Shown: piece after piece, positions 35,168 to 44,393 of the stretch
Layout: each line of letters starts with the position of its first letter
Position numbering within the stretch: the stretch's first letter is position 1
Assembly (NCBI RefSeq): GCF_023074075.1
Contig: NZ_JADPKT010000020.1
Span: forward strand, 124,001 to 188,000
Reading direction: 5' to 3'
Source: Bradyrhizobium sp. 138
Lineage (GTDB): Bacteria > Pseudomonadota > Alphaproteobacteria > Rhizobiales > Xanthobacteraceae
DNA length: 64,000 bases
Position numbers and translations under genes: made by a program
Notes under the pieces: generated by a model
Databases searched by the model: none
Told to the model about the DNA's origin: nothing
What the model saw: the letters and a program-made list of their open reading frames with translations, nothing else

Positions 35168-36523
35168 TTACTTCGCCTTCAGGAACTCCGCGACTTCGAG
35201 CAGCATGAACTCGTTGTCGTCGGCCTTGTTGGGATCGCGGCTGGAAGAGAACGGCAGATTGTTGTCGTTGCCGACGATGATGTGGGTGTCGTCGACGCGA
35301 TCGACGTTCTCGATGGTGAAGAACGGGAAGGTGTAGACGCCGTCGTTGAGCGGCTTCTTCGCCTTCTTGTCGGGATCGCTGATCTTCATCAGGTCGATAT
35401 AGCCGATCTTGCGCACGGGCTTGCCGACATTGGCCTCCATGAGCTCGATCTTGTAGATGCGCTTGAATTTGGCGAGATCCGGGAAGCAGTTCTCGCCCCG
35501 GGTGCCTTGCGGGCAGGACTTGTCGGCCGTGCCTTCGCCATTGTCGCGCTCGATGATGAGGCCGGAGGCCTGATCGATCATGTTGAAATCGCCGATGGCG
35601 TTGCCATTCTGCTCGAACACATATTGCCAGTAGCGGCCGGTGAATTTCTCTGCGGCGACGTCGAATTCGAGGATGCGGGAAGCTTCCTTGCCGTCGACCT
35701 TCTCCCAATCCTTCTTCTCGGCGTCCCACAGCGGTCCTTCGAGCAGGCCGTAAATGAACTTGCCGTCCTTGGACGATGCAAATCCCTCATAGCCCTTGGA
35801 GCGGCGGAGGTTGACGTTGGTATAGGTCGCGCCCGGCGCGCCCGGCGTCGCCACGGCCCAATTGTCCGGCGAACGCACCGGCTTGCCGTCCGCGACCGTA
35901 TCGAACACGCCGAGGATCTTGCCTGATTTGTCCGCCTTCAGGATGTAGGGGCCGAACTCGTCGCCGATCCAGAAGGTATCGCCGATGATCTGGAAACCTT
36001 CGGTGTCGAAGTCGGAGCCGGTGAGATAGCGCTTCTGCGTGTCTTCGTGCACGATGCGGAACGGCACCTTTTTGTCGGGATCGTGCAGGAAGATGGTCTC
36101 CAGCCGCTCGATCTTGCCGCTGGCCCAGTCCATCTTGTGGCGGTTGAGGTACAGCATCGAATCCGGCGAGTTGGCACGCGCGCCCATGCCGTTGTCGGTG
36201 ATGACCCAGAAACTGCCGTCGAGCATGGTCTTGATGCCGGAATGACCCTGCAGCGGCTGGCCCTTGAACGGAAGCGACACGCCGGTCGGACGTTCATAGG
36301 ATTTGCCCATCACCGTGCCGAGCGCATCGACGCGCTTGCCGGTGGTGTATTTGCCCGACGTCTTGAGATCGGCGGGGGCATCGGCGGGCGCGTCGATGAA
36401 CGTGGCGGCCGGCATCACCACGTGGCCGGCGAGCTTGGCCGGGAATTCGCCTTCGCTCTGCGCGAGCGCCGTGCTCGCGGTGAGAATGATCGTTGCGACG
36501 GTGCTGAGAAAAGTCGCGCGCAT
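35168..36523 (-). CDS. Secreted phytase-esterase-like protein
   Basis: This is a 451-residue exported protein with a signal peptide (ATFLSTVATIILTASTALA). It belongs to the esterase-like-activity-of-phytase group (beta-propeller-like). Recognisable stretches are LPFKGQPLQGHSGIKTMLDGSFWVITDNGMGA and SDFDTEGFQIIGDTFWIGDEFGPYIL, where acidic residues may bind calcium or phosphate. The ATG at 36523 is preceded by CAGGAGA and yields a clean signal peptide. It follows a sugar ABC operon on the same strand with an 85-base gap and may hydrolyse a phosphorylated substrate outside the cytoplasm that the importer then takes up; that is inference. Confidence 0.86.
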   Translation of the reverse strand: MRATFLSTVATIILTASTALAQSEGEFPAKLAGHVVMPAATFIDAPADAPADLKTSGKYTTGKRVDALGTVMGKSYERPTGVSLPFKGQPLQGHSGIKTMLDGSFWVITDNGMGARANSPDSMLYLNRHKMDWASGKIERLETIFLHDPDKKVPFRIVHEDTQKRYLTGSDFDTEGFQIIGDTFWIGDEFGPYILKADKSGKILGVFDTVADGKPVRSPDNWAVATPGAPGATYTNVNLRRSKGYEGFASSKDGKFIYGLLEGPLWDAEKKDWEKVDGKEASRILEFDVAAEKFTGRYWQYVFEQNGNAIGDFNMIDQASGLIIERDNGEGTADKSCPQGTRGENCFPDLAKFKRIYKIELMEANVGKPVRKIGYIDLMKISDPDKKAKKPLNDGVYTFPFFTIENVDRVDDTHIIVGNDNNLPFSSSRDPNKADDNEFMLLEVAEFLKAK

Positions 36524-36608
36524 GTGCGTCTCCTGTTGGCGGACGCACGCGTTATGCGGATCGCGTGTTGCAGTATTGTGAAACCGGGCCAAACGCCGCA
36601 GCCGCGAT

Positions 36609-37508
36609 CTATTCCTTTACCGCGCCGGTCAGCGAGGACACGTAATAATCCACGAACAGCGAATAGAAGATCGCAACCGGCAGCGATCCCAGCAGCGATC
36701 CCGCCATCAGCGCGCCCCACTGGTAGACGTCGCCGGTGACGAGCTCGGTCAGGATCGCGACCGGCACGGTCTTGTTGGCGCCGCTCTGGATGAAGGCGAG
36801 CGCATAGATGAACTCGTTCCAGGACAGCGTGAAGGAGAAGATGCCGGCCGAGATCAGCCCGGGCACGGCCAGTGGCAGCGTGATCCGGCGCAGGATCTGC
36901 AGGCGCGTCGCGCCATCGACCAGCGCGCATTCCTCGAGCTCGTAGGGGATCGACTTGAAATAGCCGATCAGGAGCCAGGTGCAGAACGGCACCAGGAAGG
37001 TCGGATAGACCAGGATCAGGGCAAGCGGCGAGTCGAACAGGCCGAACTGCACCACGACGGTGGCGAGCGGGATGAACAGGATCGACGGCGGCACGAGATA
37101 GGCGAGATAAATTCCGAGGCCGACATAGGGGCTGCCGCGGAAGCGCAGGCGCTCGATCGCATAGGCGGCGAGCGTAGACGCGATCAAGGACAGCGTGGTC
37201 GAACCGATCGCGACCAGCATCGTCGTCTTCAGCCAGCGTGGATAGGCGGTGTCGAACAACAGGTGCTTGATATGGGCGAGCGTCGGCGAGGAGATCCAGA
37301 ACGGGTTGTGATCCCGGTAGTTCATCAGCTCCGCGTTCGGCTTGAACGAGGTGATCGCCATCCAGTAGAACGGAAACAGCAGGATCAGCACGAAGCAGCC
37401 GAGCGGCAGGTAGATCATCATCAGCCGCCGCAGCCCGGAATCCCAGGCCATCGTGTCGGGTGCGGCCTTGGCGTCCGCGACGGCCGGTTGCGCGGCGGTA
37501 TCAGTCAT
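36609..37508 (-). CDS. Carbohydrate ABC transporter permease, MalG/UgpE type
   Basis: This is a CUT1-class permease of 299 residues with six membrane segments. The first is LPLGCFVLILLFPFYWMAITSF. The EAA loop reads ELEECALVDGATRLQILRRI. It ends with the family-typical SSLTGAVKE. Its start lies eight bases inside the stop of the upstream permease gene. It is the third gene of a binding protein-permease-permease series with no ATPase. Confidence 0.9.
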   Translation of the reverse strand: MTDTAAQPAVADAKAAPDTMAWDSGLRRLMMIYLPLGCFVLILLFPFYWMAITSFKPNAELMNYRDHNPFWISSPTLAHIKHLLFDTAYPRWLKTTMLVAIGSTTLSLIASTLAAYAIERLRFRGSPYVGLGIYLAYLVPPSILFIPLATVVVQFGLFDSPLALILVYPTFLVPFCTWLLIGYFKSIPYELEECALVDGATRLQILRRITLPLAVPGLISAGIFSFTLSWNEFIYALAFIQSGANKTVPVAILTELVTGDVYQWGALMAGSLLGSLPVAIFYSLFVDYYVSSLTGAVKE

Positions 37509-38457
37509 TGGCCTCTCCCTGCTGCCATTTGCGGCGCGCCAGGCCGAAATAAGAGAACAGCGTCGCGAACACCAGGAACGGGATCATCGACACCGCGATC
37601 GCCGCGCCTTCGCCGAGCTCACCGCCGGCGATGCCGCGCTGGAAGGCCAGGGTCGCGAGCAGATGCGTCGAGTTGACCGGTCCGCCGCGGGTGATGGCGT
37701 AGACCAGCTGGAAGTCGGTGAAGGTGAAGATGATCGAGAAGGTCATGACGATGGCGAGGATCGGCATCATCATCGGGAAGGTGATGTAGCGGAAGCGCTG
37801 CCAGGCGCTGGCCCCGTCCAGCATCGCGGCCTCGTAGAGCGAGGGCGAGATGGTCTGCAGGCCCGCCAGCAGCGAGATCGCGACGAAGGGAATTCCGCGC
37901 CAGATGTTGGCGGCGATCAGCGAGAAGCGCGCCGGCCATGGCGAGCCGAGGAAGTCGATATTGCTCGATCGCCAATGCAGCACGTCGACGAGGAGATAGG
38001 AGATGATCGAGAACTGCGGATCGTAGATCCACCAGAACGCCAGCGCCGAGAGCACGGTCGGCACGATCCAGGGCAGCAGGATGATCGCTCGCAAGACGCT
38101 CTTGAACGGAAAATGATTGTTGAGCAGCAGCGCGAGCCAGAAGCCGAGCGCGAACTTCCCGAAGGTCGCGATCCCCGTATAGACCACGCTGTAGAACACC
38201 GCGTTCCACCACAGCGGGTCGGTGAGCAGATACTGGAAGTTCTCGAAGCCGACGAAGATGCCGCGCCGGCCGATCGTGGTGTCGGTGAAGGCCAGCCAGA
38301 TGCCGAGGCCGAGTGGATAGGTCAGGAACACCGAGAGCAGCCCGATCGCGGGCGCCAGGCACATCACGATGAGGAACGGCTTGTAGTCGAACAGCCGCAC
38401 CAGCCAGGACGGCTGCCGGTGCGCCAGCGTATGGGAGGAGAGGGTAGTCACGGACAT
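37501..38457 (-). CDS. Carbohydrate ABC transporter permease, MalF/UgpA type
   Basis: This is the partner CUT1 permease of 318 residues. The first segment is FLIVMCLAPAIGLLSVFLTYP. The EAA loop reads LYEAAMLDGASAWQRFRYI, and the C-terminal part contains VYAITRGGPVNSTHLLA. It overlaps the next gene by eight bases, so the pair is translationally coupled. A 167-base gap with a palindromic repeat separates it from its binding protein. Its substrate is unknown; the linked phytase-like gene hints at a phosphorylated polyol or its product. Confidence 0.9.
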   Translation of the reverse strand: MSVTTLSSHTLAHRQPSWLVRLFDYKPFLIVMCLAPAIGLLSVFLTYPLGLGIWLAFTDTTIGRRGIFVGFENFQYLLTDPLWWNAVFYSVVYTGIATFGKFALGFWLALLLNNHFPFKSVLRAIILLPWIVPTVLSALAFWWIYDPQFSIISYLLVDVLHWRSSNIDFLGSPWPARFSLIAANIWRGIPFVAISLLAGLQTISPSLYEAAMLDGASAWQRFRYITFPMMMPILAIVMTFSIIFTFTDFQLVYAITRGGPVNSTHLLATLAFQRGIAGGELGEGAAIAVSMIPFLVFATLFSYFGLARRKWQQGEAND

Positions 38458-38491
38458 CAGGTCGTTGTCCTGTCGTTGAAGGTCACTCCAC

Positions 38492-38609
38492 CGTCATTGC
38501 GAGGAGCTCGCGACAAAATTGCGTAGCAATTTTGCGCTGAAGCGATGAAGCAATCCAGACTGCAACTGCGGAGACAGACTGGATTGCTTCGGTTCGCTCG
38601 CAATGACGG
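38492..38609. repeat. Palindromic repeat, family 1, copy 2
   Basis: The same outer arms as at 16257-16342 occur here (CGTCATTGCGAGGAGC on the left, GCTCGCAATGACG on the right, with GATTGCTTC inside). Within it sits a smaller perfect hairpin AAAATTGC-GTA-GCAATTTT at 38515-38533, absent from copy 1. It lies between the binding-protein gene and the first permease gene. Confidence 0.85.
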
Positions 38610-38624
38610 CTGCGCTGTCAGTCC

Positions 38625-39965
38625 TTACCGCTGCCGCCGGAAGTACCGCTTGCAGCGTTGCTCGGCTTCCGCTGCGGCGGCTTCCGGCGTGGCCGCGCCG
38701 GTCGCGACGGATGCGCACATCTGAATCAGCACGTAGTCGGCGCTGACCGCTCCGGTCGCCGTCGAGATCGGGCCTTTGTAGCCGTCATAGTAAGTGCTGT
38801 TCATTGTGTTCTTGAACAGCTGCACCTTGGGATCCTGCGACCACACGGCGGCCTCGGCATAGGCGGCCAGCGGCTGGGACCAGTAACCGGAATTGGCGTT
38901 GAGCCACGGCTCGTATTGGTCCTTTTCCAGCATGTATTGCAGGAAGGCCTTCGCGGCGTTCGGATATGGGCTGTGCTTGAACACCATCGCGTTCAGCGTC
39001 AGGCCCGCCATCGGAGAGACCTTGGCGAGGCCCTTGGGCAGCAGCTGATGCTCGCTGTCCTCGGCGATCGCCTTGGTCGCCGGGTCGTTCTTCAGCGAGA
39101 AGTACAGCGAGACGCCGTTGGCGGTCAGCGAGATCTCCTGCGAGGAATAGGCGCGGTTGTTGCTGACGTCGTTCCACGATGGCGTGCCGGCGATGAAGGT
39201 CGGATAGAGCTCCTTGACCCAGTTCAGCGCGGCGATCGTCTCCTTGCTATTGATGACGACATTGCCTTCCTCGTCGAGCAGTGCAGCGTTGTGCGACCAC
39301 AGCGCCCAGTTGGCGAAGCCGTTGCCGTCGCCCTTGGCGTTGCCGAGCGCGAAGCCGGCCGGCTTGCCGGCCTTGTGCAGCTTGCGGCAGAGATCGACGA
39401 CGCCCGCATGATCCTCCGGTACCTTGTCGAAGCCGACCGATTGCAGGATCGACTTGCGGTAGATCAGGGGACCGGCGGTGGCGCCAAACGGCAGGCCGAT
39501 CCAGGACTCGCTCTTGCTCTTCTTGCCGTATTTCTGCGCCAGCGGCAGCCATCCGCCATAACGCTTGCCGAGATAGTCGGCGACGTCGGTCAGCTCGATC
39601 AGCTTGTCGACATAGATGTGCGGTGCATCGGAGAAGCCGATGATGATATCGGGACCGGCGCCGGAGTTCGAGGTGACCGCGGTCTGCTGGTTGATGTCCT
39701 CCCAGCCGACGAAATCGACCTTGACCTCGACCCCGGTCTCCTTGGTGAACTTTGCCGCATTTGCGCGGAACACGTCCTCATCGGCCTGGACGAAACGCAC
39801 CGGGCGCAGCATCCGTAAGGAAGCGCCCTTCTCGATCTCGCGCTTGGGCGCCGCCACGTCCGCGGCCTTGATATTAGATGTTTGCGCTGCAGCACCGGTG
39901 GCGGCGAACGTTGCAGCGGACAGGCCCAGCGCCAAGGCATCACGACGGGTGATGTCGTTCCTCAT
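38625..39965 (-). CDS. Periplasmic carbohydrate-binding protein of ABC transporter
   Basis: This is an SBP family 1 periplasmic protein of 446 residues. It has a Tat signal with TRRDALALGLSAATFAATGAAA, so it is probably exported folded. The mature protein includes VRFVQADEDVFRANAAKF and PDIIIGFSDAPHIYVDKLIELTD, typical lobe-1 stretches. The ATG at 39965 has GGGAGGAA upstream. It is the first gene of the operon. Tat export of a sugar-binding protein is less usual and may reflect a bound cofactor or fast folding. Its ligand cannot be read from the sequence. Confidence 0.9.
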   Translation of the reverse strand: MRNDITRRDALALGLSAATFAATGAAAQTSNIKAADVAAPKREIEKGASLRMLRPVRFVQADEDVFRANAAKFTKETGVEVKVDFVGWEDINQQTAVTSNSGAGPDIIIGFSDAPHIYVDKLIELTDVADYLGKRYGGWLPLAQKYGKKSKSESWIGLPFGATAGPLIYRKSILQSVGFDKVPEDHAGVVDLCRKLHKAGKPAGFALGNAKGDGNGFANWALWSHNAALLDEEGNVVINSKETIAALNWVKELYPTFIAGTPSWNDVSNNRAYSSQEISLTANGVSLYFSLKNDPATKAIAEDSEHQLLPKGLAKVSPMAGLTLNAMVFKHSPYPNAAKAFLQYMLEKDQYEPWLNANSGYWSQPLAAYAEAAVWSQDPKVQLFKNTMNSTYYDGYKGPISTATGAVSADYVLIQMCASVATGAATPEAAAAEAEQRCKRYFRRQR

Positions 39966-40050
39966 CAGTTCCTCCCTATGATGTCTCCCTTCCCGGCGTT
40001 GCTCGCCGGTGAAGGGTCGTTTCGGTCGTTGGCGCCTTGGCGCCGGCCGC

Positions 40051-41094
40051 CTAGCTGTTCGGGCCGCGATCCATGCTGACGGGTTGCCAGCGACGGAGCG
40101 AGGTAGTCTGCAGCACCGACGGATTGACGCAGCTTACCGGCCACATGCCCTGCAGCACCAGTGACAATTCGTAGCCCACCCGGCGCTTGCGCGCTTCGTC
40201 AAACCGTGCCGAGGCCGAGGCGACATGGGCGGTCAGGGTCACGTTCTCCATGCTGAGCAGGGGATTGTTGTGCGAGGGCGGTTCCTTCTCCAGCACGTCG
40301 AGGGCGGCGTGCGCAATCCAGCCCTCCTGCAGCGCCTTGATCAGGCTCTCCTCGTCCACGGTGGCGCCGCGCCCGGTGTTGATGAAGATCGAGCCCTTCT
40401 TCATCTGCCGGAAGTGCTTCTCGGTCAGCATGTGATGGACCTCGGGCCTTGCCGGGGCATGCATGGAGACGAAGTCGGATTGCGACAGCACCTCGTTCAG
40501 CGTCGCCGGGATCACGCCGTGGTCGTACATCAGCGTTTCCTGGATGAACGGATCATAGGCCATCATGCGCAGGCCGAAGGGCGCGGCGCGTTTCGCAACT
40601 GCACGCGCGACGCGGCCGAACGAGATGAAGCCGAGCGTCTGGCCCATCAGCCTCGGGACCTTAAGCAGAGCCGGCCGGCCCTCGGCCCAGCGGCCGTCGC
40701 GCACCATGCGGTCCTGCTCGACCAGGCGGCGGAAGCCGGCGAGCAGCAGCATCATGGCGTGGTCGGCGACCTCCTCGATGAAGGTGTCGGGGATGTTGGT
40801 GACGGGAATGCCGCGCGCCGTGGCGGCCTTGACGTCGACGCTGTCGACGCCGACCGAGCCGAGCGTGATGACCTTGCAGGTCTCCAGGCTGTCGATGATG
40901 GTCTTGGTGATGGGGATGCCCTTGGCATAGATCGCGTCGGCATTCTTCGCGGCGGCAATGAACCCGGCTTCGTCAGCGGGCGCCTCGACGATCTCGGCGT
41001 CGATCGGGTCGAGCGCCTCGCGCTCATAGGAATAGTCGCTGCCCGCGACCGTGAAGCTCGCGCCCTTCGGCGTCACCACCCTGTATTTCGGCAT
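40051..41094 (-). CDS. D-isomer-specific 2-hydroxyacid dehydrogenase
   Basis: This is a 347-residue NAD-dependent dehydrogenase of the D-2-hydroxyacid family, phosphoglycerate-dehydrogenase-like in sequence. The catalytic Arg is in INTGRGATVDEESL, the Glu in LDVLEKEPPSHNNPL and the His in LTAHVASASARF. The dinucleotide motif is degenerate: FISFGRVARAVAKRA has Ser and Ala where the first and third Gly of GxGxxG stand. The start at 41094 matches the usual N-terminus; the frame is open to 41421 without support. It lies upstream of a sugar-type ABC operon on the same strand but 85 bases away, so cotranscription is uncertain. The substrate is not known. Confidence 0.87.
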   Translation of the reverse strand: MPKYRVVTPKGASFTVAGSDYSYEREALDPIDAEIVEAPADEAGFIAAAKNADAIYAKGIPITKTIIDSLETCKVITLGSVGVDSVDVKAATARGIPVTNIPDTFIEEVADHAMMLLLAGFRRLVEQDRMVRDGRWAEGRPALLKVPRLMGQTLGFISFGRVARAVAKRAAPFGLRMMAYDPFIQETLMYDHGVIPATLNEVLSQSDFVSMHAPARPEVHHMLTEKHFRQMKKGSIFINTGRGATVDEESLIKALQEGWIAHAALDVLEKEPPSHNNPLLSMENVTLTAHVASASARFDEARKRRVGYELSLVLQGMWPVSCVNPSVLQTTSLRRWQPVSMDRGPNS

Positions 41095-41347
41095 TTTTGG
41101 CTCCCGATTTGGTTTCTTGTTGTGACCCGCCTCCGCGGGCGGGCCTTTGCGTCTTTTACGCGAAATCGATGCAGCTGCGTACAATCGCCGGTTGTTGTGA
41201 TGGAGATAAATTGCCGGTTTTCGCGGCTGCGTTCGGGCTTCTACGGAGAGGTGTAAGTAACTTGCTAAGGGGTCGACCACTAAACGTTGGTTCGATTTTG
41301 ATCGATCTGGTCGCGTGCCCGTATCCCATATTTGCCGGAGCCATCCC

Positions 41348-43033
41348 GTGAAGTTGAGCAATCTGAAGATCGCCCCCAAGCTCGGCATTCTTGTCGGCGT
41401 CACCTTGTTTGGCCTCTGCATCTCCGGTGTGCTCGCCGGCTATCTGATGAAGCGCGAGATGGTGAATGCGCGCATCGATCAGGCCAAGGCGATCGTCGAG
41501 CTGGCGCGCAACTACGCGGCCACGCTGATGAAGCGGGTCAATGCCGGTGAAATGACCAAGGACGCCGCGTTCGCCGAGTTGCGCCGCTACGGCAATGCGA
41601 TGACCTATGACAAGGGTGCCGGCTATCTGTTCGGCACGTCCTACGATGGCCTCACCCAGCTTGCACCCGATCCGAAGGTGATCGGCACCAACCGAATGGA
41701 CGTCGTGACCAACGGCCGCAAGCTGTCGGTGGAATTGATGGATGGCGTCAAGGCCAATGGCGAGATTTTGCTTCACTACGAGTATATGAAGCCCGGCCAG
41801 GAAACGCCGATCCGCAAGATCGGCTACGCAGTGGCGGTGCCCGGCTTCGATATGTATCTCGGCACCGGCGCTTATCTCGATGACATCGACACCAAAATGG
41901 GCCCGGTCTACTGGATGCTCGGCTTTGCCATGCTCGGCATTTTCATCGTCGCCGGCAGCGTCGCCTGGCTGATCGGCCGCGGCATCAGCCGCCCGCTGGC
42001 GCTGCTTGGCGCCCGCATGAAGGATCTCGCTGACGGCAAGCTCGAGGGCGACATTCCGGGCGTCGGCCGCGGCGACGAGGTCGGCGCAATGGCCGCCACC
42101 GTGCAGATCTTCAAGGACAACGCGGTCCGCATCCGTGACCTCGAGAAGACCGAAGCCGATGCCAAGGAACGCGTCGCGGCGGAACGTCGCAGCGCGATGG
42201 AGGACATCGCCAACGACTTCGAACGTAGCGTCAACGGCATCGTCCGCTCGGTCTCCTCGGCCGCGGCCGGCATGCAGACGACGGCGCAGTCGATGACCGC
42301 AACCGCCAGCGACGCCTCGTCGCGTGCGGCGACGGTCGGCGCGGCCTCGCAAAAGGCCTCCGGCAATGTCGGCACGGTCGCGGCGGCCGCCGAAGAGCTG
42401 TCGAGCTCGGTGGCGGAAATCTCCCGCCAGGTCACCCGTTCGACCGAAGTGGCGAGCCGCGCCGTCAGCGACGCCGAGCGCACCAACGCCACCGTGCAGG
42501 TGCTCTCGACCGGCGCCGAGAAGATCGGCGAGGTCGTCAAGCTGATCCATTCGATCGCCGCGCAGACCAACCTGCTCGCGCTCAACGCCACCATCGAGGC
42601 GGCCCGCGCCGGCGAGTCCGGCCGCGGTTTCGCCGTGGTCGCCTCCGAGGTCAAGGCGCTGGCCAACCAGACTGCCAAGGCCACTGAGGAAATCTCCGCG
42701 CAGGTCGCGGCGATGCAGACCTCGACCAGCGACGCGGTCACCGCCATCTCCGGCATCACCCAGACGATCGCCGAGATGAGCGAGATCACCGCGGGCATTT
42801 CCGCATCGATCGAGCAGCAGGGTGAGGCGACCCGCGAGATCGCCCGCAACATTCAGTCGGTCGCGGCAGGCTCGAACGAGATCAACGCCAATATCGGCAG
42901 CGTCACCTCCGCCGCGGAAGCGACCGGCAGCGCCGCCACCGACGTGCTCACCAATGCCCGCGAGCTGGACAGCCAGTCCGGCGCGCTGCGCAGCGCCGTC
43001 GATGGCTTCCTCGCCAAGGTGCGTGCGGCGTAA
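41348..43033 (+). CDS. Methyl-accepting chemotaxis protein
   Basis: This is a 561-residue chemoreceptor. TM1 ([21 protein letters not shown]) is followed by a periplasmic single-Cache-type domain of about 150 residues with [26 protein letters not shown]2 ([21 protein letters not shown]) and a HAMP domain follow, and the cytoplasmic signalling hairpin reads [39 protein letters not shown] across two helices. The GTG at 41348 is chosen; a GTG at 41315 would add 11 residues. The ligand is unknown, but Cache receptors of this type often sense small organic acids. Confidence 0.9.
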   Translation: MKLSNLKIAPKLGILVGVTLFGLCISGVLAGYLMKREMVNARIDQAKAIVELARNYAATLMKRVNAGEMTKDAAFAELRRYGNAMTYDKGAGYLFGTSYDGLTQLAPDPKVIGTNRMDVVTNGRKLSVELMDGVKANGEILLHYEYMKPGQETPIRKIGYAVAVPGFDMYLGTGAYLDDIDTKMGPVYWMLGFAMLGIFIVAGSVAWLIGRGISRPLALLGARMKDLADGKLEGDIPGVGRGDEVGAMAATVQIFKDNAVRIRDLEKTEADAKERVAAERRSAMEDIANDFERSVNGIVRSVSSAAAGMQTTAQSMTATASDASSRAATVGAASQKASGNVGTVAAAAEELSSSVAEISRQVTRSTEVASRAVSDAERTNATVQVLSTGAEKIGEVVKLIHSIAAQTNLLALNATIEAARAGESGRGFAVVASEVKALANQTAKATEEISAQVAAMQTSTSDAVTAISGITQTIAEMSEITAGISASIEQQGEATREIARNIQSVAAGSNEINANIGSVTSAAEATGSAATDVLTNARELDSQSGALRSAVDGFLAKVRAA

Positions 43034-43076
43034 TTTCTTGCGCTGAATTTGGGCGCTGAATTCCTGGCTCCGAACT

Positions 43077-43171
43077 CGTAGGGTGGGCAAAGGCGCGAAG
43101 CGTCGTGCCCACCTTTTCTTTTGTATTCGCGATGACCGATGGTGGGCACGCATCGCTTTGCCCACCCTACG
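43077..43171. repeat. Palindromic repeat, family 4, copy 1
   Basis: CGTAGGGTGGGCAAAG on the left pairs with CTTTGCCCACCCTACG on the right, with GTGCCCACC / GGTGGGCAC inside. It lies downstream of the chemoreceptor. Further copies lie at 58085-58233. Confidence 0.9.
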
Positions 43172-43195
43172 AGACCTGTGCCCCGGACGCAGGCT

Positions 43196-44173
43196 TCACT
43201 GCTTCTCGATCTTCGCGTTGGTGATCAGCTTCTCCCACAGCACCAACTGTTCGTTGACGAACGTGCCGAGCTGCTCCGGCGTGCCGGAAAACGCGTCCAT
43301 GCCGAGGGTGGCGAGCTTGGCCTTGATCTCGGGCTTCTCGACGATCTTTCGGATCTCGGCGTTGAGCCGCGTCACGATCTCCCTGGGCAGGCCAGCCGGG
43401 CCGAAATAGCCCTGCCACGACGAGATGTCGAAATCAGGCACGCCGGCCTCCTGCATCGAGGGCAGATGCGGCACCAGCGGCGAGCGCTCCTTGGTGGTGA
43501 CGGCGAGCGCGCGCAGCGCGTTGCCGTTGACGTGCGGAAGCCCGGTAAGGATGTCGACGAACATCATCGAGACGCGGCCGCCCATGACGTCGTTGAGCGC
43601 CGGAGGCGAGCTCTTGTAGGGCACGTGCAGCAGGTCGAGCCCGGCATTGTGCGCAAAGGTCGCACCCGACACGATCGCGGAGGACGATCCCGAGGCGTAG
43701 CTCAGCTTGCCGGGATTGGCCTTGCCATAGGCGACCAGCTCTCCGACGGTCTTGGCCGGCACTTCCGGATTGACCACCAGCATGAAGGGCAAATCGCCCG
43801 TGCGCGCGATCGGGGTGAAGTCCTTGACCGGATCGTAAGTGAGGCTCTTGAGCAGATAGGGATTGGCCGAATGCGTGGTGTTGGTGGTCACCAGCAGCGT
43901 GTAGCCGTCGGGCGCGGCCTTCGCGACATAGGTTGCGGCCAGCATGCCGTTGGCACCCGCCTTGTTCTCGATCACGATGCCGACGCCGAGCGCCTGCGAC
44001 AAATGCTGCGAGATCAGCCGTGTCGTGGTGTCGGTGCCGCTGCCGGCTGCGAACGGCAGGACCAGCGTGATGTTGCGGCTCGGATAATTGTCGGCCTGGG
44101 CAGTGGATACGGTGGCAAGACACAGTGTGGCCGTGCCGATGGCACGGAGGTTTCGAATCAGCCCTGAAATCAT
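43196..44173 (-). CDS. Bug/TctC-family tricarboxylate-binding protein
   Basis: This is a 325-residue periplasmic binding protein of the Bug (TctC) family, with a signal peptide ending near STAQA. Family hallmarks are YPSRNITLVLPFAAGSGTDTTTRLIS, the start of the first domain, and GNALRALAVTTKERSPLVP. The ligand pocket typically binds a carboxylate such as citrate or an aromatic acid. No TctA/TctB permease gene lies nearby, so this looks like one of the many solitary Bug proteins seen in this group. It is bounded by repeat elements on both sides. Confidence 0.9.
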   Translation of the reverse strand: MISGLIRNLRAIGTATLCLATVSTAQADNYPSRNITLVLPFAAGSGTDTTTRLISQHLSQALGVGIVIENKAGANGMLAATYVAKAAPDGYTLLVTTNTTHSANPYLLKSLTYDPVKDFTPIARTGDLPFMLVVNPEVPAKTVGELVAYGKANPGKLSYASGSSSAIVSGATFAHNAGLDLLHVPYKSSPPALNDVMGGRVSMMFVDILTGLPHVNGNALRALAVTTKERSPLVPHLPSMQEAGVPDFDISSWQGYFGPAGLPREIVTRLNAEIRKIVEKPEIKAKLATLGMDAFSGTPEQLGTFVNEQLVLWEKLITNAKIEKQ

Positions 44174-44245
44174 TTTTGGACGTTCCCTCTTTTTGGTTGG
44201 CGGGGAACCTAGCGCCTCTGCCTTGAAATCGGAAGATGGGAGTTT

Positions 44246-44367
44246 GTCTCGTGCCCCGGGCGCAGTACAGCGCGCCGCCCTTCGCGGCGTGATGCGCTGC
44301 TGAATCGGGGCGCATGCTGCGGCGGTCTGGGTCCCGGGTCTGCGCTTCGCTTGCTCGGGACACGAGA
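44246..44367. repeat. Palindromic repeat, family 5
   Basis: GTCTCGTGCCCCGG on the left matches CGGGACACGAGA-type sequence on the right, with GGTCCCGGGTCTGCG inside. It lies between the Bug-type gene and the DMT transporter gene. I recognise the type as a dispersed Bradyrhizobium repeat. Confidence 0.7.
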
Positions 44368-44393
44368 GGGCACGTCCGCCCCGCGGAATTACT

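Noticed and set aside
41125..41155. Terminator at the GC-rich CCCGCCTCCGCGGGCGGG stretch
   Set aside because: Both flanking genes are transcribed away from this point, so there is nothing to terminate. It may only be a chance palindrome.
41156..43165. Minus-strand open frame opposite the chemoreceptor
   Set aside because: It runs through the chemoreceptor signalling domain in antisense and has repeated Asp/His/Gly patterns that mirror the sense codons.
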